Part shown: positions 1 through 8,370 of the stretch, in pieces | Layout of the letters: each line of letters starts with the position of its first letter | Numbering within the stretch: the stretch's first letter is position 1 | DNA from: Pseudomonas sp. P8_241 | GTDB taxonomy: Bacteria > Pseudomonadota > Gammaproteobacteria > Pseudomonadales > Pseudomonadaceae | DNA length: 64,000 nucleotides | Assembly (NCBI RefSeq): GCF_034008315.1 | Contig: NZ_CP125377.1 | Coordinates: 2,740,001-2,804,000 of the forward strand | Direction of reading: 5' to 3' | The notes under the pieces: generated by a model | The model's database searches: none | Told to the model about the DNA's origin: nothing | The model's input: the letters and a program-made list of their open reading frames with translations, nothing else | Translations under genes and position numbers: made by a program

Positions 1-1931
1 TGCATCTGGCACGCGGCACGCAGTCGATCAGCGCGGGTGAGCAGTATCGCTACCGGATGAATTTCGGCAATGACGAATTTCTTGAAGCCGACCTGATCGT
101 GTTCTCTGCCGGGATCCGTGCGCAGGATGCGCTGGGCCGTCAATGTGCACTGGAAATCGGCCCGCGTGGCGGTGTGGTCATCGACGATAACTGCGTGAGC
201 AGCGACCCCGACATCTACGCCATCGGCGAATGCGCTTCGTGGAATGGCAGCCTGTTCGGTCTGGTCGCGCCGGGATACCAGATGGCCCGCAGCGTTGCGA
301 CGCGCCTGTGCCAGCAGGACGCCGAGCCGTTCACTGGCGCCGACATGTCGACCAAGCTGAAACTGCTCGGTGTCGATGTCGGTTCCATCGGCGACGCCCA
401 TGGCAATACACCAGGTGCCCGCAGCTATCAGTTCATCGATGAAGCCACGGCGAGCTACCGGCGCCTGGTGGTCGACGAATCGGGCAAACGCGTGCTCGGT
501 GCTGTGCTGGTCGGCGACAACAGTTACTACGATACCTTGCTGCAATACATGCAGAACGCCATTGCCTTGCCGGCAGAACCGGCCAGCCTGATTTTGCCGT
601 CGTCGACCGGCGCACCGACCCTGGGCCCCGGCGCACTGCCGGAATCGGCCACGGTGTGCTCGTGCCACAACGTCACCAAGGGCGCGATTTGCTCGGCCAT
701 CGACGGCGGTTGCAGCGACCTTGGCTTGCTCAAATCGCAAACCAAGGCCTGTACCGGTTGCGGCGGTTGCGCCGGATTGCTCAAGCAAGTGTTCGAGCAC
801 GAGTTGATTGCCCGTGGTGTCAGCGTCGATAAAAGCCTGTGCGAGCACTTTGCCTACACCCGTCAGGAACTCTATGCACTGGTGCGCGTGGAAGGGGTCA
901 TCACCTTCGAAGAACTGCTGGCCAAACACGGTCGCGGCCATACCGGTTGCGATGTGTGCAAACCGGCGGTGGGCTCGATTCTCGCCTCGTGCTGGAACCA
1001 GCCGATCATGGACGCCTCGCTGGTGCCGTTACAGGACACCAACGATACGTTCATGGCCAACATGCAGAAAAATGGCACCTACTCGGTAGTACCGCGGATT
1101 CCGGGAGGCGAGATCACCGCTGACAAACTGATCGCCATCGGTGTGGTGGCGAAAAAGTACGACCTCTACACCAAGATCACCGGGGGCCAGCGCATCGATC
1201 TCTTTGGTGCCCAATTGCATCAGTTGCCGGAGATCTGGGGCGAGTTGATTGAGGCCGGTTTTGAAACCGGCCACGCCTACGGCAAATCGACCCGCACCGT
1301 TAAGTCTTGCGTGGGCAGCACCTGGTGCCGTTACGGCGTGCAGGACAGTGTGCAAATGGCCCTGACCATCGAGGACCGCTACAAGGGGTTGCGCTCGCCG
1401 CACAAGCTCAAGTTCGCCGTGTCCGGTTGCACCCGCGAGTGCGCCGAGGCGCAAAGCAAGGACGTGGGTGTGATCGCCACCGAGAAAGGCTGGAACCTCT
1501 ACATCGCCGGCAACGGCGGCATGCGTCCGCGTCACGCCGAACTGTTCGCCACCGACCTGGATGATCAAACCCTGATCCGCTACATCGACCGCTTCCTGAT
1601 GTTCTACATCCGCACCGCCGACAAATTGCAGCGCACTTCGGTCTGGCGCGAAAGCCTGGAAGGGGGCCTGGACTACCTCAAGGACGTGATCATCGACGAC
1701 AGCCTGGGGCTCGGTGCCGAACTCGAATCGCAGATGCAACTGGTGGTCGATCGCTATGAATGCGAGTGGGCCAATGCCCTCAAAGACCCGGAAAAACTCA
1801 AGCGCTTCCGTACCTTCGTCAATGACAAGCGCCCGGACCCGGACATCCATTTCGTCCAGGAGCGCGGTCAGCGTCGTCCGATCATGGCCGCCGAACTCAA
1901 CCTTATCCCTGTCACCGAGGAGATTGCCTGA
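1..1931 (+). CDS. nirB: Assimilatory nitrite reductase [NAD(P)H] large subunit, 5' end outside window
   Basis: Reduces nitrite to ammonium in the cytoplasm together with NirD. The frame is open from base 3, so the gene starts upstream and the first ATG at 57 is internal. The 640-odd residues present match the C-terminal three quarters of the usual 800-850. They hold the end of the FAD/NAD(P)H domain, a BFD-like [2Fe-2S] region with CSCHN and CTGCGGC cysteine clusters (about 656-780), and the nitrite/sulfite reductase half with siroheme/[4Fe-4S] cysteines in CVGSTWC (about 1306-1330) and SGCTREC (about 1423-1445). The stop shares one base with the nirD start, indicating translational coupling. 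Identity is secure; only the N-terminus is unseen. Confidence 0.95.
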   Translation, partial: HLARGTQSISAGEQYRYRMNFGNDEFLEADLIVFSAGIRAQDALGRQCALEIGPRGGVVIDDNCVSSDPDIYAIGECASWNGSLFGLVAPGYQMARSVATRLCQQDAEPFTGADMSTKLKLLGVDVGSIGDAHGNTPGARSYQFIDEATASYRRLVVDESGKRVLGAVLVGDNSYYDTLLQYMQNAIALPAEPASLILPSSTGAPTLGPGALPESATVCSCHNVTKGAICSAIDGGCSDLGLLKSQTKACTGCGGCAGLLKQVFEHELIARGVSVDKSLCEHFAYTRQELYALVRVEGVITFEELLAKHGRGHTGCDVCKPAVGSILASCWNQPIMDASLVPLQDTNDTFMANMQKNGTYSVVPRIPGGEITADKLIAIGVVAKKYDLYTKITGGQRIDLFGAQLHQLPEIWGELIEAGFETGHAYGKSTRTVKSCVGSTWCRYGVQDSVQMALTIEDRYKGLRSPHKLKFAVSGCTRECAEAQSKDVGVIATEKGWNLYIAGNGGMRPRHAELFATDLDDQTLIRYIDRFLMFYIRTADKLQRTSVWRESLEGGLDYLKDVIIDDSLGLGAELESQMQLVVDRYECEWANALKDPEKLKRFRTFVNDKRPDPDIHFVQERGQRRPIMAAELNLIPVTEEIA

Positions 1932-2305
1932 TGAGCCTTTTCAATACGCAACGCGCCGGGTCCAATCGTTCTTTGGCCTGGCAATCGGTATGCAACGAGC
2001 ACGATCTGGTGAACAACTCCGGCGTCGTGGTGTGGCATGACGGCGTGCAGGTGGCGCTGTTCTACCTGCCATCGGTCGAAGGCCAGACGCTCTACGCCAT
2101 CGACAACCACGACCCCAAATCCGGGGCGAATGTGATTGGTCGTGGCCTGGTCGGCAGTATCAAAGGGGATCTGGTGGTCGCTGCACCGATCTACAAACAG
2201 CACTTTCGCCTGGAAGACGGTTGCTGCCTGGAAGACCCGCAACAGCAGTTGCGGGTCTGGCCGGTGCGGCTCAATGAGGGCGTGGTGGAGATTGGCGTAG
2301 CCTGA
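1931..2305 (+). CDS. nirD: Nitrite reductase [NAD(P)H] small subunit
   Basis: 124 residues, the usual size of NirD, the Rieske-fold partner of NirB. The sequence keeps the Rieske-like beta fold (AIDNHDP, GDLVVAAPIYKQHF) but lacks the CxH..CxxH cluster ligands, as is normal for NirD. It is therefore structural rather than redox active. The ATG overlaps the nirB stop (TGATG at 1929-1933), so the pair is translated as one operon. The stop lies inside a strong hairpin that ends the operon. Confidence 0.95.
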   Translation: MSLFNTQRAGSNRSLAWQSVCNEHDLVNNSGVVVWHDGVQVALFYLPSVEGQTLYAIDNHDPKSGANVIGRGLVGSIKGDLVVAAPIYKQHFRLEDGCCLEDPQQQLRVWPVRLNEGVVEIGVA

Positions 2306-2326
2306 CGACCGGGTCGTCAGGCTACG
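2296..2326. terminator. Hairpin between convergent nirD and the HlyD-like gene
   Basis: Perfect 14-bp inverted repeat with a 3-nt CGG loop (arms 2296-2309 and 2313-2326), overlapping the nirD stop codon. No T-run follows on the + strand. It may act as a bidirectional terminator or mRNA-stabilising hairpin between converging genes. Confidence 0.6.
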
Positions 2327-2340
2327 TCATGCCCCGTGGA

Positions 2341-3300
2341 TCAATGGAACGGGAAGATGTAGTTCATCCACGCTGCCATGCGCAAAAGGATCTTGCGCAT
2401 CATGGCGATATGGTGGAAATGCTGGCTGTAGATAGCGGCCTGTCCGTAAGCGCCACCTGGCATCTGTTGGGCGTACTGGGCGTAATCGGGGTCGGTGATT
2501 TCAATGATCACCGGCACGCGGCCCGCCGGTGGTGAACCGGTGAAGCCGATGAGCGTGCCGGAAGGCTGGACCTGGCCCTCGGCGATCACGGAAATGACAC
2601 TTTTGACCCTGCCTTCGAAGACCTTTCCGGGAATGCCGTCGAACGCGACTTCGGCTTCGTCGCCTTCGGTCAGGCGCAGCAGGCTGTTCTGGCGCATCCA
2701 GGCCGAAAAGTAATGCCCCTCGTCTGGAATGAACACCATCGATGGGCGCAATGGCAATCGGGTCGCCATCATGCCGGGACGCAACGAAACGTGGGTGACG
2801 AAACCTTTGCTCGGCGCACGGACCGTGGTGTTCTCCAGTTCGTACTGTGCATTGTCCAGCTGTGCCTTCAGGTCATCGCTGCGAGCGACGACGGTATCGA
2901 GTTCCCGTTGGGTGGCGAAATTACGTTTGATCAACTCTGTAATCCGCGCCCGGTCGTTCTGCGCGGCGATCAGTTGCGCCTTGAGGGATTTGACCCGGTA
3001 TTCAAACGGGGCAGGGTCGAGGCGAAACAGAATATCGCCTTTTTCCAGCGGCTCGTTGGTCTTGACCGGCACGTCGATCACCTGGCCGCTGACTACGGGG
3101 ATCACCGGCACCGAGACGAAGTAGGAACGGGCCACCTCTGAGTAGGGGTGGTTGTAGTTCATCGTGAAGATCAGCGCACCGATGATGATGATCCCGCCGA
3201 GGACCGCTGTGGGCACCGTCCATTTGTTCAACGGAATGTGGAAGATTTTGAAGATCGCAACGCAGAGGGCTGCATACGTCAGGATAAGTAAGAGATCCAT
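2341..3300 (-). CDS. HlyD-family membrane fusion protein (YiaV/YibH-like)
   Basis: 319 residues. Two N-terminal hydrophobic segments (about 1-20 and 28-48) anchor it in the inner membrane. They are followed by a biotinyl-lipoyl-like half (GQVIDVPVKTNEPLEKGDIL), a coiled-coil hairpin (about 105-160), the second half (TTVRAPSKGFVTHVSLRPG) and a beta-barrel. This is the periplasmic adaptor layout of efflux or secretion systems, but no transporter gene lies beside it. It follows the DUF3302 gene with a 3-bp gap, the same pairing as yiaW-yiaV and yibI-yibH in E. coli. Substrate unknown. Confidence 0.85.
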   Translation of the reverse strand: MDLLLILTYAALCVAIFKIFHIPLNKWTVPTAVLGGIIIIGALIFTMNYNHPYSEVARSYFVSVPVIPVVSGQVIDVPVKTNEPLEKGDILFRLDPAPFEYRVKSLKAQLIAAQNDRARITELIKRNFATQRELDTVVARSDDLKAQLDNAQYELENTTVRAPSKGFVTHVSLRPGMMATRLPLRPSMVFIPDEGHYFSAWMRQNSLLRLTEGDEAEVAFDGIPGKVFEGRVKSVISVIAEGQVQPSGTLIGFTGSPPAGRVPVIIEITDPDYAQYAQQMPGGAYGQAAIYSQHFHHIAMMRKILLRMAAWMNYIFPFH

Positions 3301-3303
3301 GGC

Positions 3304-3675
3304 TTAGATGCCCTCGCCTTGATTGTCCGTCGGCAATGCCGAGTGCGTCGTGCCTGTCGCCGCTTCAAGGCGCTGGACGCGACCTTGCAGTTCCGCGACC
3401 TGTTGTTCCAGGTGGATCACATGACTTTTCGGTGTGCCACCGTCACCGAATCCCCAGCCCCGGTCCTCGCGATACGCCATCGCCCAGATCCACAGAAACG
3501 GCCACAGCGCGTGCAAGGTAAACAAGCTGACCCAGCCGGTGGCGTGGATCGCGTCTTGATGAGGGTGATTACGGTGTACGGCGATTTCGTAGGGAATGTC
3601 GTGCAACACGATGATTCCGTAGAACAGAACGAGCCCGACAAAAATCAACAGACCCAGCGCAAAATAATCCAGCAT
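3304..3675 (-). CDS. DUF3302 inner-membrane protein (YiaW/YibI-like)
   Basis: 123 residues with two clear membrane segments (about 5-24 and 47-67). Between them lies HDIPYEIAVHRNHPHQDAIH, the His-rich loop typical of DUF3302. The C-terminal 40 residues form a short coiled coil (EQQVAELQGRVQRLEA). First gene of a two-gene operon with the HlyD-like adaptor, separated by 3 bp. The function of this family is not established; the constant pairing suggests a shared membrane complex. Confidence 0.8.
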   Translation of the reverse strand: MLDYFALGLLIFVGLVLFYGIIVLHDIPYEIAVHRNHPHQDAIHATGWVSLFTLHALWPFLWIWAMAYREDRGWGFGDGGTPKSHVIHLEQQVAELQGRVQRLEAATGTTHSALPTDNQGEGI

Positions 3676-3830
3676 GAATTGGCCCCCTTTGAATCAGCTG
3701 ACGTGCTCGGCTGAGTGTAGCCGCTCAAACTACACTTGAGCGGGCCGGGACAATACACGCCGCTAATGGGGCCTGCAACGGATAAAAACTGCGAGAAAAG
3801 AGCTGTAAACACACCTTCGGGGGGTAACGC

Positions 3831-4493
3831 ATGCAGACAGATTCACAACAAAAAAGGCCGCGGGTGCTGGATCCCGTCGAGCGCATTACCGAGGTGATTT
3901 TTGGCCTGCTGATGGCCATGACCTTCACTGGGACCATCAGTGTGGCGACGTCTGACCAGGCAGCGGAACGCACGATGATGATTGCCGCACTGGGTTGCAA
4001 CCTGGCCTGGGGGCTGGCGGATGCGGTGATGTATTTGCTGCGTGCATTGGTTGAGCGCACACGCAAGGTCAAGTTGTACGCGAGCTTGCGCGACGGTGTT
4101 GATCCCGCGGGCGGTCAGGCATTGATTGCGCAGGTATTGCCCTTGCACCTTGCCGGGGTGGCGGGTACCGAAGGTCTTGAATTTCTGCGCTGCCGCCTGC
4201 TTGAACAGCCCTCGCTGCCCGTGCAGGCCAGGCTCGGTTGGGATGATTTCAAAGGGGCGCTCGGGGTGTTTCTGCTGGTCGCGGCCTCGACGTTTCCTCT
4301 GGTCGTGCCATTCATTCTCCTTGACGAGACAGGCCTGGCCATTCGCCTGTCCAACCTGATCGGCCTCGTGGTGCTGTTCATTGCCGGCTGGATGCTGGCC
4401 AAATATGCCGGTGCAAAACCCTGGCAGGGCGCGGCGGTCATGGCGGTAACGGGCGGCGTGCTGATCGTCGCGATTATTGCGCTTGGGGGTTGA
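3831..4493 (+). CDS. VIT/CCC1-like integral membrane protein
   Basis: 220 residues with about five hydrophobic segments. An N-terminal pair (EVIFGLLMAMTFTGTISV and MMIAALGCNLAWGLADAVM) resembles the first helices of VIT/CCC1-type Fe/Mn transporters, with the Gly- and Asp-bearing GLADAVMYLL helix. A soluble stretch of about 65 residues separates it from three C-terminal helices. Homology is inferred from pattern only and the substrate is not known. It begins 155 bp from the divergent DUF3302 gene and lies 75 bp before the hydroxylase gene. Confidence 0.65.
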   Translation: MQTDSQQKRPRVLDPVERITEVIFGLLMAMTFTGTISVATSDQAAERTMMIAALGCNLAWGLADAVMYLLRALVERTRKVKLYASLRDGVDPAGGQALIAQVLPLHLAGVAGTEGLEFLRCRLLEQPSLPVQARLGWDDFKGALGVFLLVAASTFPLVVPFILLDETGLAIRLSNLIGLVVLFIAGWMLAKYAGAKPWQGAAVMAVTGGVLIVAIIALGG

Positions 4494-4568
4494 ATAGCGG
4501 AATCAAGTCGTTCACCGGGTACTCATTCTCATTTACACTGCCCTGTCATTTACACAGGGCAGCCTGGT

Positions 4569-5612
4569 ATGGATGTTCTCGCCTTACTACATCATTACCT
4601 GGTCGAGCCGGTCAGCCGGCAGTTCCTGGGGCTGTTCGACCTGAACGGTCGCCTGTGCCTGGTATTTCTGTTGTCGTCGTACAGCGTCGCCTATTGCCTG
4701 TTTCGCTTCAGAAAGTCGCGTGGTTTGACCGACGCGCTCTCATTCTGGCGGTTCATTGGCGGCGGCCGGGTCTATCTGCATCGTTCGGCGTTGCTGGATT
4801 ATCGCTATTACTTTGTCCTCGCCATCCTGAAGGTTGCGCTGGTGCTGCCCATTGTTGGCCTGGTCGATCCGTATGTCTTGCGTTCAGCTGACTACAGCGC
4901 TTTTTTCACTAACCTGTGGGGCGCGCGTTCGCAAGTGGGGGACAACCTGACGCTGTCGCTGCTCTATGGCCTCGGCGTGTTCCTGGTCAAGGATTTCACT
5001 CATTACTGGGGCCATCGCGCCTTTCATTCCCGTTACTTGTGGGCATTTCACAAAGTCCATCATTCAGCGCCGGTGCTGGTGCCGGCCACCGCCAGCCGAA
5101 CGCATTTTCTCGAAGAAGTGGTGGAAAAACTCAGCGATACGATCTGCGTTGGCGCCTACGCCGGCCTGTTCTGGTACGCCTGTGGTGGGGAGGTCAGCCG
5201 CTATACGTTGTTTGGTGTGACGTACATGGTGTTCATCTTCAACGGATTGGCGGCCAACCTGCGCCACAGCCATGTCTGGTTTTCGTTTGGCCCGCTGATC
5301 GAACGTGTCGTGAGCAGCCCTGCGCAGCACCAGATCCATCACAGCGATGCGCCGCGACACTACAACAAGAATTTCGGCATCAACCTGTCGCTCTGGGACT
5401 GGATGTTCGGCACGCTCTACGTCACGCAATCGACGCCGGAGACCCTTCGCTTCGGCACGGGCGATCAGGATGACGAACGATACCTGACGGTTCGCGATCT
5501 GATCTTCACGCCCTTTGTCGACACCCTGCGCAAAATCCTGCCGGTTCAGCACCCGGATAATCTCCCTAAAACTGATCTGATCCGTATTTTCCTGCGCAAA
5601 CTGCGTCTGTAA
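4569..5612 (+). CDS. Sterol desaturase / fatty acid hydroxylase family membrane protein
   Basis: 347 residues. The His clusters of the di-iron hydroxylase superfamily are visible in order: HYWGHRAFH and FHKVHH (about 146-168), HSHVW (about 235), then HQIHHSD (about 257). Membrane segments flank them (about 28-45, 78-100, 130-145, 195-225). Such enzymes hydroxylate or desaturate lipid substrates in the membrane. A C-terminal soluble tail of about 60 residues follows. The real substrate (sterol-like, fatty acid or ornithine lipid) cannot be read from sequence. Confidence 0.85.
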   Translation: MDVLALLHHYLVEPVSRQFLGLFDLNGRLCLVFLLSSYSVAYCLFRFRKSRGLTDALSFWRFIGGGRVYLHRSALLDYRYYFVLAILKVALVLPIVGLVDPYVLRSADYSAFFTNLWGARSQVGDNLTLSLLYGLGVFLVKDFTHYWGHRAFHSRYLWAFHKVHHSAPVLVPATASRTHFLEEVVEKLSDTICVGAYAGLFWYACGGEVSRYTLFGVTYMVFIFNGLAANLRHSHVWFSFGPLIERVVSSPAQHQIHHSDAPRHYNKNFGINLSLWDWMFGTLYVTQSTPETLRFGTGDQDDERYLTVRDLIFTPFVDTLRKILPVQHPDNLPKTDLIRIFLRKLRL

Positions 5613-5664
5613 CGCAAGCAGTCATCGGCCGACAATGAACCCCATTCTTCAGAGGGGAGGCCCT

Positions 5665-5748
5665 ATGGGCAAGATGACTATTTTTCTCGGCGGTTTTCTG
5701 CTGTTGACCATTTTCATCGGGATGCTGGCGACGATTCCTCCGGCGTGA
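5665..5748 (+). CDS. 27-residue single-pass membrane peptide
   Basis: Short gene starting ATG after a strong Shine-Dalgarno (AGAGGGGAGG at 5651-5660). It encodes MGKM followed by one hydrophobic helix (TIFLGGFLLLTIFIGMLATI) and a PPA end. The ideal ribosome site, clean start-stop and helix-only product argue for translation. It sits alone in the 290-bp gap between the hydroxylase and regulator genes. Function unknown; small peptides of this kind often bind membrane transporters or sensors. Confidence 0.6.
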   Translation: MGKMTIFLGGFLLLTIFIGMLATIPPA

Positions 5749-5900
5749 GAAAGCAACTGACTGCCAAACGGATTGGCACAACTCGAACCCCCACATGCGC
5801 TCAGGTGTCTCTTAATCGTTGTACGCGCTTGGTAAACAGCCGTGATTTAGACTAAACCGGTGTATCCAGGTGCGGGAGTGACAAGCGTGGCGGGATTTCG

Positions 5901-7121
5901 ATGGACTCGATGATCACGGCAGCAGCGCTGGCGTTGGCGGCGGGTGATCCGCTCGGCGCGCTGGACCGCGTTGCTTTGCGCAATGACGCTCCGGCGCTGG
6001 CCTTGCGCGGTATTGCCATGGCGCAACTGGGGGATCTGGAGCGGGCCAGGGCACTGGTGAAAAGTGCGCACCGGGCCTTCGCCCCGAAGGAGGTGTTGTC
6101 CCGCGCGCGGTGCGTGGTGGCCGAGGCCGAAATCGCCTTGGCTTCGCGGGAACTCGGCTGGCCGGTCAAGGTGCTGGAAGCGGCGCGGCTGACGCTTGAG
6201 TCCCATGGTGACCGGGTCAACGCGGCCCATGCGCGGTATCTGCAAATCCGTCGTTTATTGCTGATCGGTCGGCTCGACGAGGCGCAGCAAACACTCGCTG
6301 AACTTGACCCCGGTCCTTTGCCGCCGGCCTTGAGAGCGGCCCATGAACTGGTGGTCGCGGGGATCGCGATTCGTCGCCTGCAGTCCAAAGCTGCACAGGA
6401 TGCGCTGACCCGAGCCCGGCATGCGGCTGAACTGGCTTGCATTCCTGCGCTGATGGCCGAGGTCGAGTCCGCGGCACGTTTGCTCGATACCCCGGCGGCG
6501 CGACTGATCGTCAGAGGCAAAGAACGGCCGCTGTTGCTGGAGGAGGTCGAAGCTTTGCTCGGTTCAACGGCTCTGGTGGTAGATGCGTGCCGATACGGCG
6601 TGCGCGGCTGTGGCATGTCGGTCTCCCTCGCCACGCGTCCGGTGCTGTTTACCCTCGCCAGGACGCTGGCCGAAGCGTGGCCCGGCGATGTCTCAAGAGA
6701 GACACTCATCGCACGGGCGTTCCGTTTGAAACTCTCCGATGAGTCCCATCGTGCGCGGCTGCGGGTTGAGATCGGCAGGCTGCGCAAAGCGCTTAAGCCC
6801 CTGGTAGAAGTGACCGCCACCCCACGAGGATTTGTCCTGCAATCACGGGCATGTCCGGAGGTGGTGGTGCTGGCCCAACCCGTCGAGGAAAAGTTTGCGG
6901 CGGTGCTTGCCAGCCTTGCCGACGGTGAGCCGTGGTCGAGTTCCGCGCTGGCGTTGGCCTTGGGCGGCAGCCAGCGCACGGTGCAGCGGGCGCTGGATAC
7001 GTTGGCGCAACAAGGCAAGGTGCAATCGCTGGGGCGTGGCCGAGCACGGCGCTGGATGACGCCGCCCGTGCCCGGTTTCGCGACGACCTTGTTACTCCCG
7101 GTTCCGCTGCCCGGTGGCTAG
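5901..7121 (+). CDS. Winged-helix transcriptional regulator with N-terminal helical-repeat region
   Basis: 406 residues. The first 200 or so are Ala/Leu-rich amphipathic helices of TPR-like character. The middle (about 230-310) reads like an OmpR/SARP-type winged helix (RPVLFTLARTLAEAWPGDVS..RLRVEIGRLRKALKPL). The C-terminus (about 330-385) carries a second HTH (SSALALALGGSQRTVQRALD). The next gene, 36 bp downstream on the same strand, encodes a beta-propeller protein, so the regulator may respond to, or control, that product. No ligand can be named. Confidence 0.65.
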   Translation: MDSMITAAALALAAGDPLGALDRVALRNDAPALALRGIAMAQLGDLERARALVKSAHRAFAPKEVLSRARCVVAEAEIALASRELGWPVKVLEAARLTLESHGDRVNAAHARYLQIRRLLLIGRLDEAQQTLAELDPGPLPPALRAAHELVVAGIAIRRLQSKAAQDALTRARHAAELACIPALMAEVESAARLLDTPAARLIVRGKERPLLLEEVEALLGSTALVVDACRYGVRGCGMSVSLATRPVLFTLARTLAEAWPGDVSRETLIARAFRLKLSDESHRARLRVEIGRLRKALKPLVEVTATPRGFVLQSRACPEVVVLAQPVEEKFAAVLASLADGEPWSSSALALALGGSQRTVQRALDTLAQQGKVQSLGRGRARRWMTPPVPGFATTLLLPVPLPGG

Positions 7122-7157
7122 GATCGATGCCACAACCCCTTGTTGAGGAATGCCAGG

Positions 7158-7790
7158 ATGAAACACGCAACTGCTGAAATCATTCGTGAATATGGCCCGT
7201 TTGCCGATGTCGACCATGTGTGTGGTGTCACATGGGATGGCGAGAAGGTGTGGTTTGCCTGCAATAGCAAAATCAACGCGCTGGACCCGGACAGCGGCAA
7301 GGTGCTGCGCTCGATTGACGTTGGCGCCCATGCGGGCACTGCCTTTGATGGCGAGCACCTGTTCCAGATCGCCGAAGATCGTATCCACAAAATCGATCCC
7401 CGGACCGGACATATCCTTTCGACCATTCCCGCCCCCGGTGGTGGCAGCGATTCGGGGCTGACCTGGGCCGAAGGCTCGCTGTGGGTGGGGCAATATCAGG
7501 AACGCAAGATTCACCAGATCGACCCCGGAAACGGCAAGATCCTGCGCACCATTGAATCCAACCGCTTTGTCACCGGTGTCACCTTCGTCGAGGGGGCTCT
7601 GTGGCACGGCACATGGGAAGGCGACGAGAGCGAACTGCGCCGCGTCGACGCGAAAACCGGCGAGGTCCTTGAAAGCCTCAAGATGCCGGAAGGAGTCGGG
7701 GTTTCTGGGCTGGAATTCGATGGTGGCGAGCGGTTTTTCTGCGGTGGCGGCGGCAGCGGGAAGGTGAGGGTGGTGCGCCGCCCTTCGTGA
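7158..7790 (+). CDS. YncE/Vgb-like beta-propeller protein
   Basis: 210 residues beginning MKHATAEI after GAGGA nine bases upstream; a TTG at 7140 is a poorer start. Repeats of the pattern W-x-G-x-x-[LV]-W..DP.[ST]G.[VI]L occur five times (GEKVWFACN, GEHLFQIAE, EGSLWVGQY, EGALWHGTW and similar), which is the blade signature of six- or seven-bladed propellers of the Vgb/SMP-30/YncE type. No signal peptide is seen, so it is cytoplasmic. Its 3' part is overlapped on the other strand by the tail of the broken acylase frame. Confidence 0.75.
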   Translation: MKHATAEIIREYGPFADVDHVCGVTWDGEKVWFACNSKINALDPDSGKVLRSIDVGAHAGTAFDGEHLFQIAEDRIHKIDPRTGHILSTIPAPGGGSDSGLTWAEGSLWVGQYQERKIHQIDPGNGKILRTIESNRFVTGVTFVEGALWHGTWEGDESELRRVDAKTGEVLESLKMPEGVGVSGLEFDGGERFFCGGGGSGKVRVVRRPS

Positions 7791-7810
7791 ATCACAGGCA
7801 CCAAACCTTT

Positions 7811-7894
7811 TGTAGGAGCAAGCTTGCTCGCGATTGCAATGTGACAGGCAACATCGATGTTGGCTGAACTGACGCTATCGCGAGCAGGCTCGCT
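7811..7894. repeat. REP pair (BIME) interrupted by an IS110 end
   Basis: Two facing REP units, TGTAGGAGCAAGCTTGCTCG and its partner ATCGCGAGCAGGCTCGCT, separated by about 40 bp. The second unit stops at the CT core (7893-7894), where other copies continue CCTACAG. It is followed instead by insertion-sequence DNA. Confidence 0.9.
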
Positions 7895-7922
7895 TGTATG
7901 TTTAGACTTGAAGGGGTGGGTG
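7895..7922 (+). mobile_element. 28-bp remnant of an IS110-family left end
   Basis: Identical over 28 bp to the left terminus of the complete element (20843-20870) and joined to the same REP/CT position. After base 7922 it changes into penicillin-acylase coding DNA. The rest of the element and the acylase 3' part are missing. The junction has GGTGGGTG on both sides, which suggests deletion through short homology. Confidence 0.85.
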
Positions 7923-8350
7923 TCCTGATACTGGTTGATGCCATCCAGATAGGCTTGCATGGCGATAAAGGCCGGCGACTGTTTGTCCATGTTCGCCAGG
8001 TAGGTGTCGGCGCGTTCGCGAATGCGCAGGCTGCGCATCAGCTTGTCGGTGTCGAGCAGTTTCGGGCCCAGTACCTCGGCCAGCTCGCCGCGGGCGAGGC
8101 GACGCAGGACTTCCATCTGAAACAGCCGGTCCTGGGCGTGCACGTACCCGAGGGCGCGGTACAGGTCGGTTTCGTTCTCGGCGCGGATGTGCGGGATGCC
8201 GCGCTCGTCGTAGCGCACGGTGACCGAACCTTGCAGGTGTTGCAGTTCCACCATGCCCTGGCGTGTCGGCTGCTTGCTGAAAACGTACCAGCCTGCAGCT
8301 GCGGCGAGCGCGGCAACCAGCAGGGCGAGAACGGTCAGGCTACGTTTCAT
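7923..8350 (-). pseudogene. Penicillin acylase family protein, N-terminal fragment
   Basis: An N-terminal signal anchor (MKRSLTVLALLVAALAAAAG) is followed by typical N-terminal nucleophile amidase alpha-chain sequence: VTVRYDERGIPHIRAENE, ALGYVHAQDRLFQMEV, RRLARGELAEVLG, and ends at AYLDGINQYQDTHP. Family members are about 800 residues; here only about 143 survive and the catalytic beta chain is gone. Beyond 7922 the frame runs through IS and REP DNA and the antisense of the propeller gene to a stop at 7511, giving a meaningless 279-residue chimera. The upstream side faces the AT-rich island. Confidence 0.85.
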
Positions 8351-8370
8351 GGTGGTTCCTTGTTGTTATG

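Noticed and set aside
1029..1850. Long frame of 273 codons on the minus strand inside nirB.
   Set aside because: GC-rich antisense shadow of a clearly identified gene; no ribosome site or family features.
7511..7922. Apparent C-terminal part of a 279-residue acylase-like protein.
   Set aside because: This part is read through IS, REP and the antisense of the propeller gene; it is a by-product of the deletion.
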